A stretch of 64,000 nucleotides of DNA from Sinomonas atrocyanea (GTDB taxonomy: Bacteria > Actinomycetota > Actinomycetes > Actinomycetales > Micrococcaceae): contig NZ_CP014518.1 of NCBI RefSeq assembly GCF_001577305.1, positions 3,224,001 through 3,288,000 of the forward strand, given 5' to 3'. The position numbers and the translations under genes were made by a program. The notes beneath the pieces were generated by a model. It searched no databases and was not told the origin of the DNA. It was given only the letters and a program-made list of their open reading frames with translations. Of this stretch, positions 1 to 8,601 are shown piece by piece (positions within the stretch are counted from its first letter, which is position 1; every line of letters begins with the position of its first letter).

Positions 1-948
1 GCGCCCCGCTTCCGAGGAGCGGTCCAGCTCGATGGCCCGCGTGGACACGCCGAAGACCGTGTCCCCGTCCACGAGGGTGTGGCTCGGGTCCAGGGCGCGG
101 GCCAGGCCCGAGTGCGCGGCCGTGGCCAGGCGCTTGCATTCTGCGGGGGTCAGGGAGGCGTTCGTCGCCACGACCACGAGCGTCGTATTGAGGGGGCCCG
201 GCGCCCCGGACGCCCCGGTGCGTCCGGAGGCGCGTCCGGAGCCACCGCCCTCACCGGCCGAGGCCGCCTCCTGCGCAATCTCGGCCTCCCCCTCGGCCGG
301 GGGCGCCGCCACCACGGCCCCCGGGAACACCGGCACCCCGGCGGCGTTCACCACGGCGAGCGCCCCGACCACGATCCCCTCGGGCAGGACCACCGGCGCA
401 CCCCCGGGCGGTCCGGGCACGGGGCCGTCCGGCAGGCGCACCGATGCCATCCCCACGCCGCCCTTGTACAGGGCCCTGCCCACCGCCGCCCCGGTGCCGG
501 CGCCGACGCAGCCGCGGAGCCCGCCGTCGGGCGCGTCCTCGAGCCCCACGCACGCGGCCGCCGCCTCGAAGCCCATCGCAGCGTCGGGCCGCGCGGCGAA
601 GTCCCCGCCCCGGCCGAGGTCGAAGATCACCGCGCCGGCGACGATCGGCACCACGCCGCCCACCACGGGGTGCCCCTGGCCCTGCTGCTCGAGCCACAGC
701 TGCACGCCGCTGGCCGCCGCGAGCCCGTACGCGCTCCCCCCGCACAGGGCGATCGCATCGACGGTCTGCACGAGGGTGGACGGGTCGAGGGCATCGGTCT
801 CAATCGTGCCCGGGCCACCGCCGCGGACATCGACCCCGCCGGCGCTGCCGGGAGGGAGCACGACGGCGGTCACCCCGCTCAGCCATCCGTCGTCCGTGCG
901 CTGGGCGTGGCCGACCCGGAGGCCGGGGACATCGAGAAGGGAATCCAT
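1..948 (-). CDS. P1-family (DmpA/S58-type) peptidase, 3' end cut by window edge
   Basis: The reading frame runs from ATG at 948 (MDSLLDVPGLRVGHAQ) and is still open at base 1, giving 316 residues. It shows hallmarks of P1-family N-terminal-nucleophile aminopeptidases/amidases: the opening LLDVPGLRVGH, ETDALDP, DAIALCGGSAYGLAAA and GRALYKGGVG. Late in the protein lies NTTLVVVATNASLTP, which aligns with the self-cleavage site where DmpA has Gly-Ser; a Thr would be the nucleophile here. A low-complexity Gly/Ala/Glu/Arg stretch of roughly 40 residues sits just before that site, longer than I would expect. It is divergent from the sugar ABC operon. The substrate cannot be told. The family call is sure; the specificity is unknown. 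Confidence 0.85.
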   Translation of the reverse strand, partial: MDSLLDVPGLRVGHAQRTDDGWLSGVTAVVLPPGSAGGVDVRGGGPGTIETDALDPSTLVQTVDAIALCGGSAYGLAAASGVQLWLEQQGQGHPVVGGVVPIVAGAVIFDLGRGGDFAARPDAAMGFEAAAACVGLEDAPDGGLRGCVGAGTGAAVGRALYKGGVGMASVRLPDGPVPGPPGGAPVVLPEGIVVGALAVVNAAGVPVFPGAVVAAPPAEGEAEIAQEAASAGEGGGSGRASGRTGASGAPGPLNTTLVVVATNASLTPAECKRLATAAHSGLARALDPSHTLVDGDTVFGVSTRAIELDRSSEAGR

Positions 949-1073
949 GGGCCCATTCAACGCCCGCTCCTGCCCCCGCTCAACGGCGGGTACCCTACGC
1001 CCCGGCGCGGCCGTTGGGTGTGGCGCACGCCACTCATTACGCTAACGCAGTGTGAACTCTTGGATACACGGAA

Positions 1074-1104
1074 CGGAATTTGCTGGGGGTGGGGGCAAAT
1101 TCCG
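1074..1104. promoter_or_regulatory. Inverted repeat, candidate operator upstream of ABC operon
   Basis: CGGAATTTGC at 1074-1083 is repeated as its exact reverse complement at 1095-1104, separated by a G-rich 11-base spacer. It lies in the 267-bp gap between the divergent peptidase and ABC importer genes, about 110 bases before the first permease start. An arm this AT-rich is unusual in this genome. It may be an operator for a sugar-responsive repressor; no regulator gene is adjacent. Confidence 0.4.
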
Positions 1105-1180
1105 GTCAGGGCCCCCGCTGGGCCGTGGTCCACTACTACGCGGGGGTTTCACGCCCATACCCCAGATCTTGAAGGAATGC

Positions 1181-1209
1181 TTGTCAATGTCCCATCCCGC
1201 TTGCAGGAT
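1181..1209 (+). promoter_or_regulatory. Possible promoter of the ABC importer operon
   Basis: TTGTCA at 1181-1186, a 17-base spacer, then CAGGAT at 1204-1209. If real, transcription would start at or next to the ATG at 1216, giving a leaderless mRNA. However, GCAGGA in the same place could instead be a ribosome binding site, so the two readings compete. Confidence 0.3.
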
Positions 1210-1215
1210 TCATCC

Positions 1216-2166
1216 ATGAGCGAGTCGACCTTGGAGCGTCACCAGGGCGCCTCCTCCCCATCCCGTCCCGAGCGCAGGCGCCGCCGCTTCTCCGGCCGCA
1301 GCCGCCGCGACTTCTTCGTCTTCCTCGCGTTCGCGCTGCCGAACCTGGTCCTCATCGCCGTGTTCACCTACCGGCCCCTGTTCGCGAACCTCCAGTACTC
1401 GTTCCTCGACTGGACCCTCGGGTCCAAGACGGCCCGGAACATCGGCTTCGAGAACTACGCGACGTTCTTCGGCAGCGACGACGCCCCGCGCGTCCTCGGC
1501 ACCACCGCGATCTTCACGGTGCTCACCGTGGGCCTGTCCATGGTGCTCGGCCTCCTCGTCGCGCTCGCGCTGAACGCCAAGGTCCGTGGCACCACGTTCG
1601 CCCGGTCGGCAGTGTTCGCCCCCTACGTCCTCTCGGGCGTGGGCGTGGGCCTGGTGTGGATGTTCATCTTCGACCCCGGCTACGGCGCCCTTGCCTGGTT
1701 CCTTCGCACGTTCGGCGTCGCGAGCCCGCAGTGGTTCAACGACCCGCAGCTCGCGCTGACCATGGTGATCATCGTCTACATCTGGAAGAACCTCGGCTAC
1801 TGCGCGGTCGTGTACCTCGCGGGCCTGCAGTCCCTCCCGGGCGACGTCATGGAGGCCGCCGCGATCGACGGCGCCGGGGCGACCCGCCGTTTCCTGAGCA
1901 TCAGCCTCCCGCTGCTCTCCCCCACCACGTTCTTCCTGCTCATCACCACGATCCTCTCGAGCCTCCAGGCGTTCGACCTCATCCGCATCATGACCCCGCT
2001 CGGCAACGGCACGAGCACGCTCATCTACGAGGCGTACATGCAGGCGTTCGGCTCCTACAACCGGGCCGGCTACTCGGCGTCGATCTCGGTGATCCTGTTC
2101 GTGATCCTGCTCGTGATCACGGTCGTGCAGATCCGCTTCGTCGAGAGGAAGGTGCACTACGCATGA
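1216..2166 (+). CDS. CUT1-type sugar/glycerol-phosphate ABC transporter permease, subunit 1 (UgpA-like)
   Basis: This 316-residue integral membrane protein is a binding-protein-dependent permease of the MalF/UgpA type. An Arg-rich cytoplasmic N-terminus (residues about 18-32) precedes six predicted membrane segments. The cytoplasmic EAA loop reads EAAAIDGAGATRRFLSISLP and would dock an ATPase subunit. ATG at 1216 is chosen because upstream sequence in the frame has no homology-like features. The stop overlaps the next gene's start (ATGA), so the two permeases are translationally coupled. Substrate is inferred only from resemblance to the Ugp group: a sugar or glycerol-phosphate. No ATPase gene follows. 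Confidence 0.9.
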   Translation: MSESTLERHQGASSPSRPERRRRRFSGRSRRDFFVFLAFALPNLVLIAVFTYRPLFANLQYSFLDWTLGSKTARNIGFENYATFFGSDDAPRVLGTTAIFTVLTVGLSMVLGLLVALALNAKVRGTTFARSAVFAPYVLSGVGVGLVWMFIFDPGYGALAWFLRTFGVASPQWFNDPQLALTMVIIVYIWKNLGYCAVVYLAGLQSLPGDVMEAAAIDGAGATRRFLSISLPLLSPTTFFLLITTILSSLQAFDLIRIMTPLGNGTSTLIYEAYMQAFGSYNRAGYSASISVILFVILLVITVVQIRFVERKVHYA

Positions 2167-3062
2167 CCGCCCCCGCACCCGTCACCGTCACGGAGACCGC
2201 CGGCGAGCCCGAGCGCCCCCGCCCGTTCTCGTCCCAGAACCTGGTCCGCACCATCGCCGGCGGCTACGTTCCGCTCATCATCGCCACGCTCATCGTGGCG
2301 CTGCCCCTGCTGTGGATGGTCGTGAGCTCGTTCAAGACCCCCGGCGAGATCGTCACGACAGACCTCAAGGTCCTCCCCCAGTCGGTCAACCTCGACAACT
2401 ACAAGACGGCGATGACCACGGTCCCGTTCGCGCGGTTCTTCCTCAATTCGACGATCGTCACGGCGGTCGGAGCGGTCGTGAAGGTGACCCTCGCCATCAT
2501 GACCGCCTACGCACTCGTGTTCGTGCGCTTCCCGTTCAAGAACATCGTCTTCATCCTGATCCTTGTGGCGCTCATGGTGCCCTCCCAGGTCGCGATCCTG
2601 CCCAACTACGTGCTCATCGCGAGCATCGGCGGGAAGAACACCCTGTGGGGCATCATCCTGCCCGGCCTCGGCACGGCGTTCGGCACCTTCCTGCTGCGCC
2701 AGCACTTCATGACCCTGCCGGGCTCGATCCTCGAGGCCGCCGAGATCGACGGCGCGGGCCACTGGAAGCGGCTCTGGAGCATCGTGGTGCCGGTCTCGGT
2801 GCCCTCGATCGCCACTGTGGCGCTCGTGACGATCGTCTCCGAGTGGAACGACTACATCTGGCCGCTCATCATCACGGACAAGCCCGAGGTCATGACCCTC
2901 CCGGTGGGGCTGACCCTCCTGCAGAACTCCGAGAGCGGCACCGGCTCCTGGGGCATCCTCATGGCCGGCGCGGTCCTCGTGATCGTGCCCGTCCTCGTCA
3001 TCTTCGCCATGCTCCAGCGCTACATCGTCGCCGGCCTCACCCAAGGCTCGGTCACCGGGTAG
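2163..3062 (+). CDS. CUT1-type ABC transporter permease, subunit 2 (UgpE/MalG-like)
   Basis: This 299-residue protein is the second half of the permease pair. A first membrane segment around residues 35-58 is followed by a periplasmic-type loop and five more segments. The EAA loop is EAAEIDGAGHWKRLWSIVVP. The start ATG at 2163 overlaps the previous stop. MalG/UgpE proteins are usually 270-300 residues, so it is full length. It forms the channel with the upstream permease and receives substrate from the lipoprotein encoded 45 bases downstream. Confidence 0.9.
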   Translation: MTAPAPVTVTETAGEPERPRPFSSQNLVRTIAGGYVPLIIATLIVALPLLWMVVSSFKTPGEIVTTDLKVLPQSVNLDNYKTAMTTVPFARFFLNSTIVTAVGAVVKVTLAIMTAYALVFVRFPFKNIVFILILVALMVPSQVAILPNYVLIASIGGKNTLWGIILPGLGTAFGTFLLRQHFMTLPGSILEAAEIDGAGHWKRLWSIVVPVSVPSIATVALVTIVSEWNDYIWPLIITDKPEVMTLPVGLTLLQNSESGTGSWGILMAGAVLVIVPVLVIFAMLQRYIVAGLTQGSVTG

Positions 3063-3106
3063 CGGACCGCTCCATCACCTTCCAGCACCTACGAAAGGCA
3101 CAAGCA

Positions 3107-4453
3107 ATGGCATTCCGACTCGATCGTCGGCACTTCCTCGGCCTCGCCGGCGCCAGCGCGTCCGTAGCGGCCCTCGCCGCGTGCGGCGGCCCCGACACCT
3201 CCGGCAGCAGCGCGAGCTCCGCGGTCGCCGACATCGACTTCAAGGACGTCAAGCCGGCGGCGTCGATCGACTTCTGGTCCAGCCACCCGGGCAAGTCCGA
3301 GGACATCGAGAAGCAGCTCGTGGCGAAGTTCGAGGCCGCGAACCCGGGCATCAAGGTCAACCTCGTCACGGCCGGGGCCAACTACGAGGAGATCGCCCAG
3401 AAGTTCCAGACCGCGCAGGCCGCGAACTCGGGGCTGCCCGGCGTCGTGCTGCTCTCCGACGTGTGGTGGTTCCGCTACTACATCAACGGCAACATCATCC
3501 CGATGGACTCCGCGATCAAGCAGCTGGGCATCAAGCTCAGCGACTACCGCGACTCGCTCGTGCAGGACTACCAGTACGCGAACAAGCAGTGGGCCATGCC
3601 GTACGCGCGCTCCACGCCGCTGTTCTACTACAACAAGGACCACTTCAAGGCCGCCGGGCTCCCCGACCGGGCCCCGGCCACGTGGTCCGAGTTCGGCGAC
3701 TGGGCCCCGAAGATCAAGGCCGCCTCGGGCGCCCAGTACGCGTACATGTACCCGGCGCTGGCCGACTACGCGGGCTGGACCCTGCAGAACAACCTGTGGG
3801 GCTGGGGCTCGGGCTGGTCCAAGGGCTGGGACATCACGTGCGACTCGGACGACGCCGTCGCCGCGATGCAGTGGATCCAGGACTCGGTGTACAAGGACAA
3901 GTGGGCCGGCGTGTCCTCGAAGGACTCCTCGGCGGACTTCGGCGGCGGCATCGCCTCGGCGACGATCTCCTCGACGGGCTCCCTCGTGGGCGTGCTCAAG
4001 ACGGCCAAGTTCAACGTGGGCGTCGGCTTCCTCCCCGGCGGCCCCAAGGCGACCAAGCCGGTGTGCCCCACGGGCGGCGCGGGCCTCGGCATCCCCTCCG
4101 GGATCTCCAAGGAGCAGCAGCTCGCCGCGGCGATGTTCATCAAGTTCGTGGGCCAGCCGGAGAACGCCGCGGCCTTCTCCGGGGCCACGGGGTACATGCC
4201 GGTCAACAAGTCCGCGGACATGACGGCCGTGCTGGCCAAGACCCCGCAGATCCAGACGGCGATCGACCAGCTTGCCGTGACCAAGGTCCAGGACAACGCG
4301 CGCGTGTTCCTGCCGGGCGCCGACCAGGAGATGGCCAAGGCCGTCTCGAAGATCGTCACCCAGCAGGCCGACGTGAAGTCCACCATGGGCGACCTGAAGA
4401 AGACGCTGCAGGGCATCTACGACAAGGACGTGAAGCCCAAGCTCAAGGCGTAG
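3107..4453 (+). CDS. Extracellular solute-binding lipoprotein of the CUT1 importer (UgpB-like)
   Basis: 448 residues. The N-terminus MAFRLDRRHFLGLAG carries a twin-arginine-like RR and is followed by the lipobox LAAC, with Cys26 as the lipidation site, then a Ser/Gly-rich linker. The mature part begins with SIDFWSSHPG, typical of family-1 binding proteins, and resembles UgpB-type proteins in length. GAAAGG lies about 8 bases before ATG 3107. It is the last gene of a three-gene operon and probably the most highly expressed. The operon has no ATP-binding subunit; in actinobacteria a shared ATPase such as MsiK commonly serves such importers (known for related systems, inferred here). Ligand unproven. 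Confidence 0.9.
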   Translation: MAFRLDRRHFLGLAGASASVAALAACGGPDTSGSSASSAVADIDFKDVKPAASIDFWSSHPGKSEDIEKQLVAKFEAANPGIKVNLVTAGANYEEIAQKFQTAQAANSGLPGVVLLSDVWWFRYYINGNIIPMDSAIKQLGIKLSDYRDSLVQDYQYANKQWAMPYARSTPLFYYNKDHFKAAGLPDRAPATWSEFGDWAPKIKAASGAQYAYMYPALADYAGWTLQNNLWGWGSGWSKGWDITCDSDDAVAAMQWIQDSVYKDKWAGVSSKDSSADFGGGIASATISSTGSLVGVLKTAKFNVGVGFLPGGPKATKPVCPTGGAGLGIPSGISKEQQLAAAMFIKFVGQPENAAAFSGATGYMPVNKSADMTAVLAKTPQIQTAIDQLAVTKVQDNARVFLPGADQEMAKAVSKIVTQQADVKSTMGDLKKTLQGIYDKDVKPKLKA

Positions 4454-4465
4454 CGCACCCCGGCC

Positions 4466-4516
4466 ACGCACGACGGCGCCGCCCACCTTCCGAAGGGGGG
4501 CGGCGCCGTCGTGCGT
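4466..4516. terminator. Bidirectional terminator hairpin
   Basis: An 18-19 bp GC-rich perfect inverted repeat (arms about 4466-4484 and 4498-4516, each containing CGCACGACGGCGCC or its complement) separates the convergent binding-protein and oxidoreductase genes. It lacks a strong T-run, as is common for actinobacterial terminators. Confidence 0.75.
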
Positions 4517-4534
4517 CAGGCGGGTCGCGTCACG

Positions 4535-5458
4535 TCAGGGGCGGACCACGAGCTTGCCGCGCACGTGGCCGCCCTCGAGGGTCCGGTACGCGTCGGCGGC
4601 CTGCGCGAGCTCGACGAGGTCCGCGACCTCGACCTTGAGCCTGCCGTCGGCGGCGAGCTGGGCGAGCTCGGCGAGGTCGGCCGCATCGGGGCGCACCCAG
4701 ACGTACTGGCCGCCGTACTCGTCGCGGGCGGCGGGATCGGTGATGGAGGCGGCGGTGCCGCCCGCGCGCAGCAGCTGCGGGACGGTGTCCAGGGCGCCCT
4801 TCCCCACGAAGTCGAGGATCACGTCGAAGCCCTCCGGGGCCAGGGCGCGCGCCGCCTCGACGAGGCCCTCGCCGTACGCGATGGGCTCGGCGCCGAGGGA
4901 GCGCAGGTAGTCGTGGTTGCCCTCCGAGGCGGTGCCCACCACACGGGCGCCGGCGAGGACTGCCAGCTGGGTCGCGTAGGAGCCCACGCCGCCCGCGGCC
5001 GCGTGGATGAGCACGGTGGACCCGGCGGCGACCCCGGCCCGGCGCACGGTCTGCAGCGCGGTGAGGCCCGCGAGCGGCAGCGCCGCGGCGTCCTCGAAGC
5101 TGAGGCCCTCGGGCTTGCGGGCCGCGGTGCGCACGGGCACCTCGACGAGCTCGGCGAGGGTGCCGCCGGAGATGACGTCCTTGCGGGCGTAGGCGAGGAT
5201 CTCGTCGCCCACCGCGAACTCCGGGGTGTCCAGCCCGGCCTTGACCACGACGCCGGCCACGTCCCAGCCCGGGACCACGGGGAAGACGGCGTCGATCACG
5301 CCCTGCAGGTAGCCCTCGCGCACCTTGTAGTCCACGGGGTTCAGGCTCGCGGACTTCACCTGGACGAGCACCGAGTCGGAGCCCGGGTGCGGGTCGGGGA
5401 GGTCCTTGAGCTCGAGGACGTCGGCGGATCCGAAGTGGTCGTATGCAATGGCCTTCAT
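4535..5458 (-). CDS. Zinc-free NADP-dependent quinone oxidoreductase (MDR superfamily)
   Basis: A 307-residue medium-chain dehydrogenase/reductase starting MKAIAYDHFGSADVLELKDLP. The N-terminal GroES-like half contains SLNPVDYKVREG and PVVPGWDVAGVV. The Rossmann half has the nucleotide motif AAAGGVGSYATQLA. The catalytic-zinc cysteines of alcohol dehydrogenases are absent, so it belongs to the quinone-oxidoreductase/enoyl-reductase branch. A TTG twelve bases upstream (5470) is an alternative start, but ATG at 5458 fits the family N-terminus. It lies downstream of map on the same strand, where many relatives carry infA. The physiological substrate is unknown. Confidence 0.85.
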   Translation of the reverse strand: MKAIAYDHFGSADVLELKDLPDPHPGSDSVLVQVKSASLNPVDYKVREGYLQGVIDAVFPVVPGWDVAGVVVKAGLDTPEFAVGDEILAYARKDVISGGTLAELVEVPVRTAARKPEGLSFEDAAALPLAGLTALQTVRRAGVAAGSTVLIHAAAGGVGSYATQLAVLAGARVVGTASEGNHDYLRSLGAEPIAYGEGLVEAARALAPEGFDVILDFVGKGALDTVPQLLRAGGTAASITDPAARDEYGGQYVWVRPDAADLAELAQLAADGRLKVEVADLVELAQAADAYRTLEGGHVRGKLVVRP

Positions 5459-5533
5459 ACCCGGGCCCAACGCGGTGCTACCGGCGGGTATTCCCCGGCG
5501 GGTGGCCGGCGTCCGGCGGAACCAGCGGGAACG

Positions 5534-6361
5534 TCAGGCCGGGATCGGCACGGGAGTCACGCCCAGGGGCGCGAGCTCGGAGGCGCCGCCGTCCGGGGCG
5601 GTGAGCACCCAGATGCCCCCGCTGTGCCGCGCCACGGAGTGCTCCCACTGGGACGCCCGCGAGCCGTCCGTCGTGACGACGGTCCACTCGTCGCCCAGGG
5701 TCTTCGTCTCGATCGAGCCGCGCACGAGCATCGGCTCGATCGCGAGGGCCATGCCGGGCTTGATCTTCGCCCCGCGGTGGCCGGTGCGGTAGTTGAGCAC
5801 GTCCGGCGCCATGTGCATCGCGGAGCCGATGCCGTGGCCCACGTAGTCCTCGAGGATGCCCAGCGGCGCACCCTCCTGCGCGGAGACGAAGTCGTCGATC
5901 GCGTCCCCGATCTCGCCCACGTAGGAGGCGCGCGCGAAGGCCGCGATGCCGGCCCACACGGCGGCGCGCGTCACCTCGGACAGGCGAACGTCCTCGGGGT
6001 CGCCCTCCCCCACGATCACCGTCCGCGCCGAGTCGGCGTTCCAGCCGCGCACCACGCAGCCGCCGTCGATCGAGAGCACGTCGCCCTCGGCGAGCCGGCG
6101 CGGTCCGGGGATGCCGTGCACCACCTCGTCATTGACGGAGACGCAGATGTGCTTGGGGTAGCCGTAGTAGCCGAGGAAGTTGTACTGGGCGCCCGCGGCG
6201 TCGACCACCTCGGCGAACGCGGCGTCGAGCTCGTCCGTCGTCACCCCGGGCGCCACGGCCGCCACCGCGGCGTCGAGGGCGCGGCTGAGCAGCACCCCGG
6301 CCTCCGCCATGATCCGCAGCTGCCCGTTGTTCTTGTACTCGATCTTCCGCTGGCTGCCCAC
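5534..6361 (-). CDS. map: Methionine aminopeptidase, type I
   Basis: Removes the initiator methionine from nascent proteins. The two-metal site is visible as Asp in LSIDGGC, Asp in NADSARTV, His in YVGHGIGSAMH, Glu in LAIEPM and Glu in QWEHS. GTG at 6361 is chosen as start: GAGGGAGGAG lies six bases before it, the best ribosome site in the gap. A farther upstream GTG at 6379 is in frame but lies immediately before and would swallow this site. That gives 275 residues, normal for type I. It follows adk in the secY-adk-map order, but separated by a hairpin. No infA follows, unlike many relatives. Confidence 0.93.
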   Translation of the reverse strand: MGSQRKIEYKNNGQLRIMAEAGVLLSRALDAAVAAVAPGVTTDELDAAFAEVVDAAGAQYNFLGYYGYPKHICVSVNDEVVHGIPGPRRLAEGDVLSIDGGCVVRGWNADSARTVIVGEGDPEDVRLSEVTRAAVWAGIAAFARASYVGEIGDAIDDFVSAQEGAPLGILEDYVGHGIGSAMHMAPDVLNYRTGHRGAKIKPGMALAIEPMLVRGSIETKTLGDEWTVVTTDGSRASQWEHSVARHSGGIWVLTAPDGGASELAPLGVTPVPIPA

Positions 6362-6386
6362 GATGGGCTCCTCCCTCACAAAGTGC

Positions 6387-6429
6387 GTGCGGCGCCGCCC
6401 GGGGGGAATCCCACCGGACGGCGCCGCAC
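6387..6429 (-). terminator. Hairpin between adk and map
   Basis: GTGCGGCGCCG at 6387-6397 pairs with its exact complement at 6419-6429 across a 21-base loop. Placed after adk and just before map on the minus strand, it may be a weak terminator or an attenuator; there is no T-run. Confidence 0.45.
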
Positions 6430-6448
6430 GTCGTACTGCTGAAACCGC

Positions 6449-7030
6449 CTACGAGGCGGACTTGACGGACTCGATGGCCGCCAGGACCCGCTCGGTGACC
6501 TCGTCGATGGCGCCGATGCCGTCGACTTTGGTCAGCGTGCCGCGGTCCGCGTACTGGGACACGACCGCCTCGGTCTGCGTGTGGTAGAGCTCGAGGCGGT
6601 GACGGATCACGTCCTCGGTGTCGTCGCTGCGGCCCGTCTCCTTGGCGCGGCCGAGCAGTCGGGCTACCAGCTCGTCGTCGTCCGCGGTCAGCTGGAGCAC
6701 GACGTCGAGCGACTGCCCCTTCTCGGCCAGGATGCCGTCGAGGTACTCGACCTGCGCGACGGTGCGCGGGTACCCGTCGAGGAGGAATCCGCTGGCCGTG
6801 TCGTCCTCCGTGAGGCGGTCGCGGACCATCTTGTTCGTCACCGAGTCGGGGACGAAGTCGCCGGCATCCATGTACTTCTTCGCCTCGACGCCGAGCGGGG
6901 TCTGCTCCTTGACGTTGTAGCGGAAGATGTCGCCCGTGGAGATCGCGACGATACCGAGGCGGTCCGAGATTCGTTCCGCCTGGGTACCCTTGCCGGAACC
7001 GGGAGGGCCAATAAGGAGCATTCTCGTCAT
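6449..7030 (-). CDS. adk: Adenylate kinase (short, zinc-free form)
   Basis: Catalyses ATP + AMP to 2 ADP in the cytoplasm. The P-loop GPPGSGKGTQ is at residues 8-17. STGDIFR and DGYPRTVAQ are the AMP-binding motifs. The LID region is short (RAKETGRSDDT) with no Cys4 zinc site, and the total of 193 residues matches the short actinobacterial form. ATG at 7030 overlaps the secY stop (ATGA); a second ATG at 7021 is possible. Translational coupling to secY is the classical arrangement. Confidence 0.96.
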   Translation of the reverse strand: MTRMLLIGPPGSGKGTQAERISDRLGIVAISTGDIFRYNVKEQTPLGVEAKKYMDAGDFVPDSVTNKMVRDRLTEDDTASGFLLDGYPRTVAQVEYLDGILAEKGQSLDVVLQLTADDDELVARLLGRAKETGRSDDTEDVIRHRLELYHTQTEAVVSQYADRGTLTKVDGIGAIDEVTERVLAAIESVKSAS

Positions 7031-8343
7031 CGCAGTAGTCCTTCGTAGTGTCGCTGTTGGAGCTGCGCATCAATCTGCTTGACCGTCTCCAGGCCGACGC
7101 CCACCACGATCAGGATCGACGTGCCGCCGAACGGGAAGTTCTGGTTGGCATTGACGAGCACCAGGGCGATGAGCGGGATCAGAGCCACGATGCCGAGGTA
7201 CAGGGCACCCGGCAGCGTGATGCGCGAGAGTACGTACTGCAGATAGTCCGCAGTGGGCCGGCCGGCACGGATGCCGGGGATGAACCCGCCGTACTTCTTC
7301 ATGTTGTCGGAGACCTCTTCAGGGTTGAAGGTGATCGCGACGTAGAAGTAGGTGAAGAACACGATCATCACAAAGTAGATGACCATGTAGACCGGATGGT
7401 CCCCGCGGGTGAGGTTGTTGTTGATCCACTCGACCCAGCCGGCCGGAGCCGAGCCGTCGTGCGGGGTGTTGAACTGCGCGACGAGCGCGGGGAGGTACAG
7501 CATCGACGAGGCGAAGATGACCGGGATGACGCCCGCCATGTTGACCTTGATCGGGATGTACGTGCTCGTGCCGCCCACGGTCCGGCGGCCGATCATGCGC
7601 TTGGCGTACTGCACCGGGATCCGGCGCTGCGACTGCTCGACGAAGATGACCAGCGCCATGGTGACGAGGCCGACCACCAGCACGATGAAGAAGGTGCCCG
7701 GGCCCTTGGAGGTCCAGATCGCGCCGAGGGAGGCGGGGAACTGCGCCGCGATCGAGGTGAAGATCAGCAGCGACATGCCGTTGCCGATCCCCTTCTCGGT
7801 CACGAGCTCGCCCATCCACATGATGAGGCCGGTGCCGGCGGTCAGGGTGATGACCACGAGGACCGTCGCGATGACGGACGTGTCCGGGATGATCTGCAGC
7901 TGGCAGTTCGGGAACAGCTGACCCGAGCGCACGAGCGACACCAGCGTGGTGGCGTTCAGCAGGCCCAGCGCGATCGTCAGGTAGCGCGTGTACTGGGTGA
8001 GCTTCGTCTGGCCGGCCTGGCCCTCGTCGTAGAGCTCCTGGAACCGGGGGATCACCACGCGCAGCAGCTGCACGATGATGCTCGCCGTGATGTACGGCAT
8101 GATGCCCAGGGCGAAGATCGAGACCTGCAGCAGAGCGCCGCCGCTGAACAGGTTCAGCATCTGGTAGATGCCGGTCGCCTGTCCGCTCACACCGGGAGAG
8201 AGGCAGGCCTTGACGTTCTGGTAGTTCACGCCCGGGGACGGAATGAACGCCCCGAGCCGGAAAATAGCGATGATGCCCAGCGTGAACAGCAGCTTGCGCC
8301 GCAGGTCGGGCGTCCGGAAAGCCCGGCCGATCGCAGAAAGCAC
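7027..8343 (-). CDS. secY: Preprotein translocase channel subunit SecY
   Basis: This 438-residue protein forms the protein-conducting pore of the general secretion system with SecE (encoded at 57225-57485) and SecG. Ten membrane segments are apparent, beginning with LLFTLGIIAIFRLGAFIPSPG and including the plug/TM2 region and the conserved ALRKYGGF-like loop NMKKYGGFIPGIRAG. Start is GTG 8343, preceded by GGGGAGGAG at ideal distance. A strong terminator hairpin separates it from rplO, so secY-adk probably has its own promoter in 8344-8520. Confidence 0.97.
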   Translation of the reverse strand: MLSAIGRAFRTPDLRRKLLFTLGIIAIFRLGAFIPSPGVNYQNVKACLSPGVSGQATGIYQMLNLFSGGALLQVSIFALGIMPYITASIIVQLLRVVIPRFQELYDEGQAGQTKLTQYTRYLTIALGLLNATTLVSLVRSGQLFPNCQLQIIPDTSVIATVLVVITLTAGTGLIMWMGELVTEKGIGNGMSLLIFTSIAAQFPASLGAIWTSKGPGTFFIVLVVGLVTMALVIFVEQSQRRIPVQYAKRMIGRRTVGGTSTYIPIKVNMAGVIPVIFASSMLYLPALVAQFNTPHDGSAPAGWVEWINNNLTRGDHPVYMVIYFVMIVFFTYFYVAITFNPEEVSDNMKKYGGFIPGIRAGRPTADYLQYVLSRITLPGALYLGIVALIPLIALVLVNANQNFPFGGTSILIVVGVGLETVKQIDAQLQQRHYEGLLR

Positions 8344-8520
8344 GCTTCTCCTCCCCCGTGTCGAGGAATGTAGAGTCGACGCTCCGAGACACGGGTCAGT
8401 GCTCCGGAGTCTGAGGTCCAGCTCTTGAGTCTAGCCGCACGGGACCCCGAGCCGATAATCGCCCGGGCCGTCCTGCGACGAGCGGCACCCTCCGTGCGGT
8501 GGGCGCGCCTTAACGCGAGG

Positions 8521-8565
8521 GGCCCCGGCCGGCGTCGTGCGGTGTGCACGACGCCGGCCGGGGCC
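8521..8565 (-). terminator. Terminator hairpin after rplO
   Basis: A perfect 20-bp stem (8521-8540 with 8546-8565) and a five-base loop GGTGT. It closes the spc block before secY. The remaining 8344-8520 must hold any secY promoter; I see no convincing -35/-10 pair there. Confidence 0.8.
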
Positions 8566-8601
8566 TTGCGCTTCACGGCGTCAGCCGCGCTCCGTCTCGT
8601 C

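Noticed and set aside
32..2166. Long plus-strand frames across the P1 peptidase gene
   Set aside because: They are Arg/Pro/His-rich shadows of the minus-strand gene; the real permease begins at 1216.
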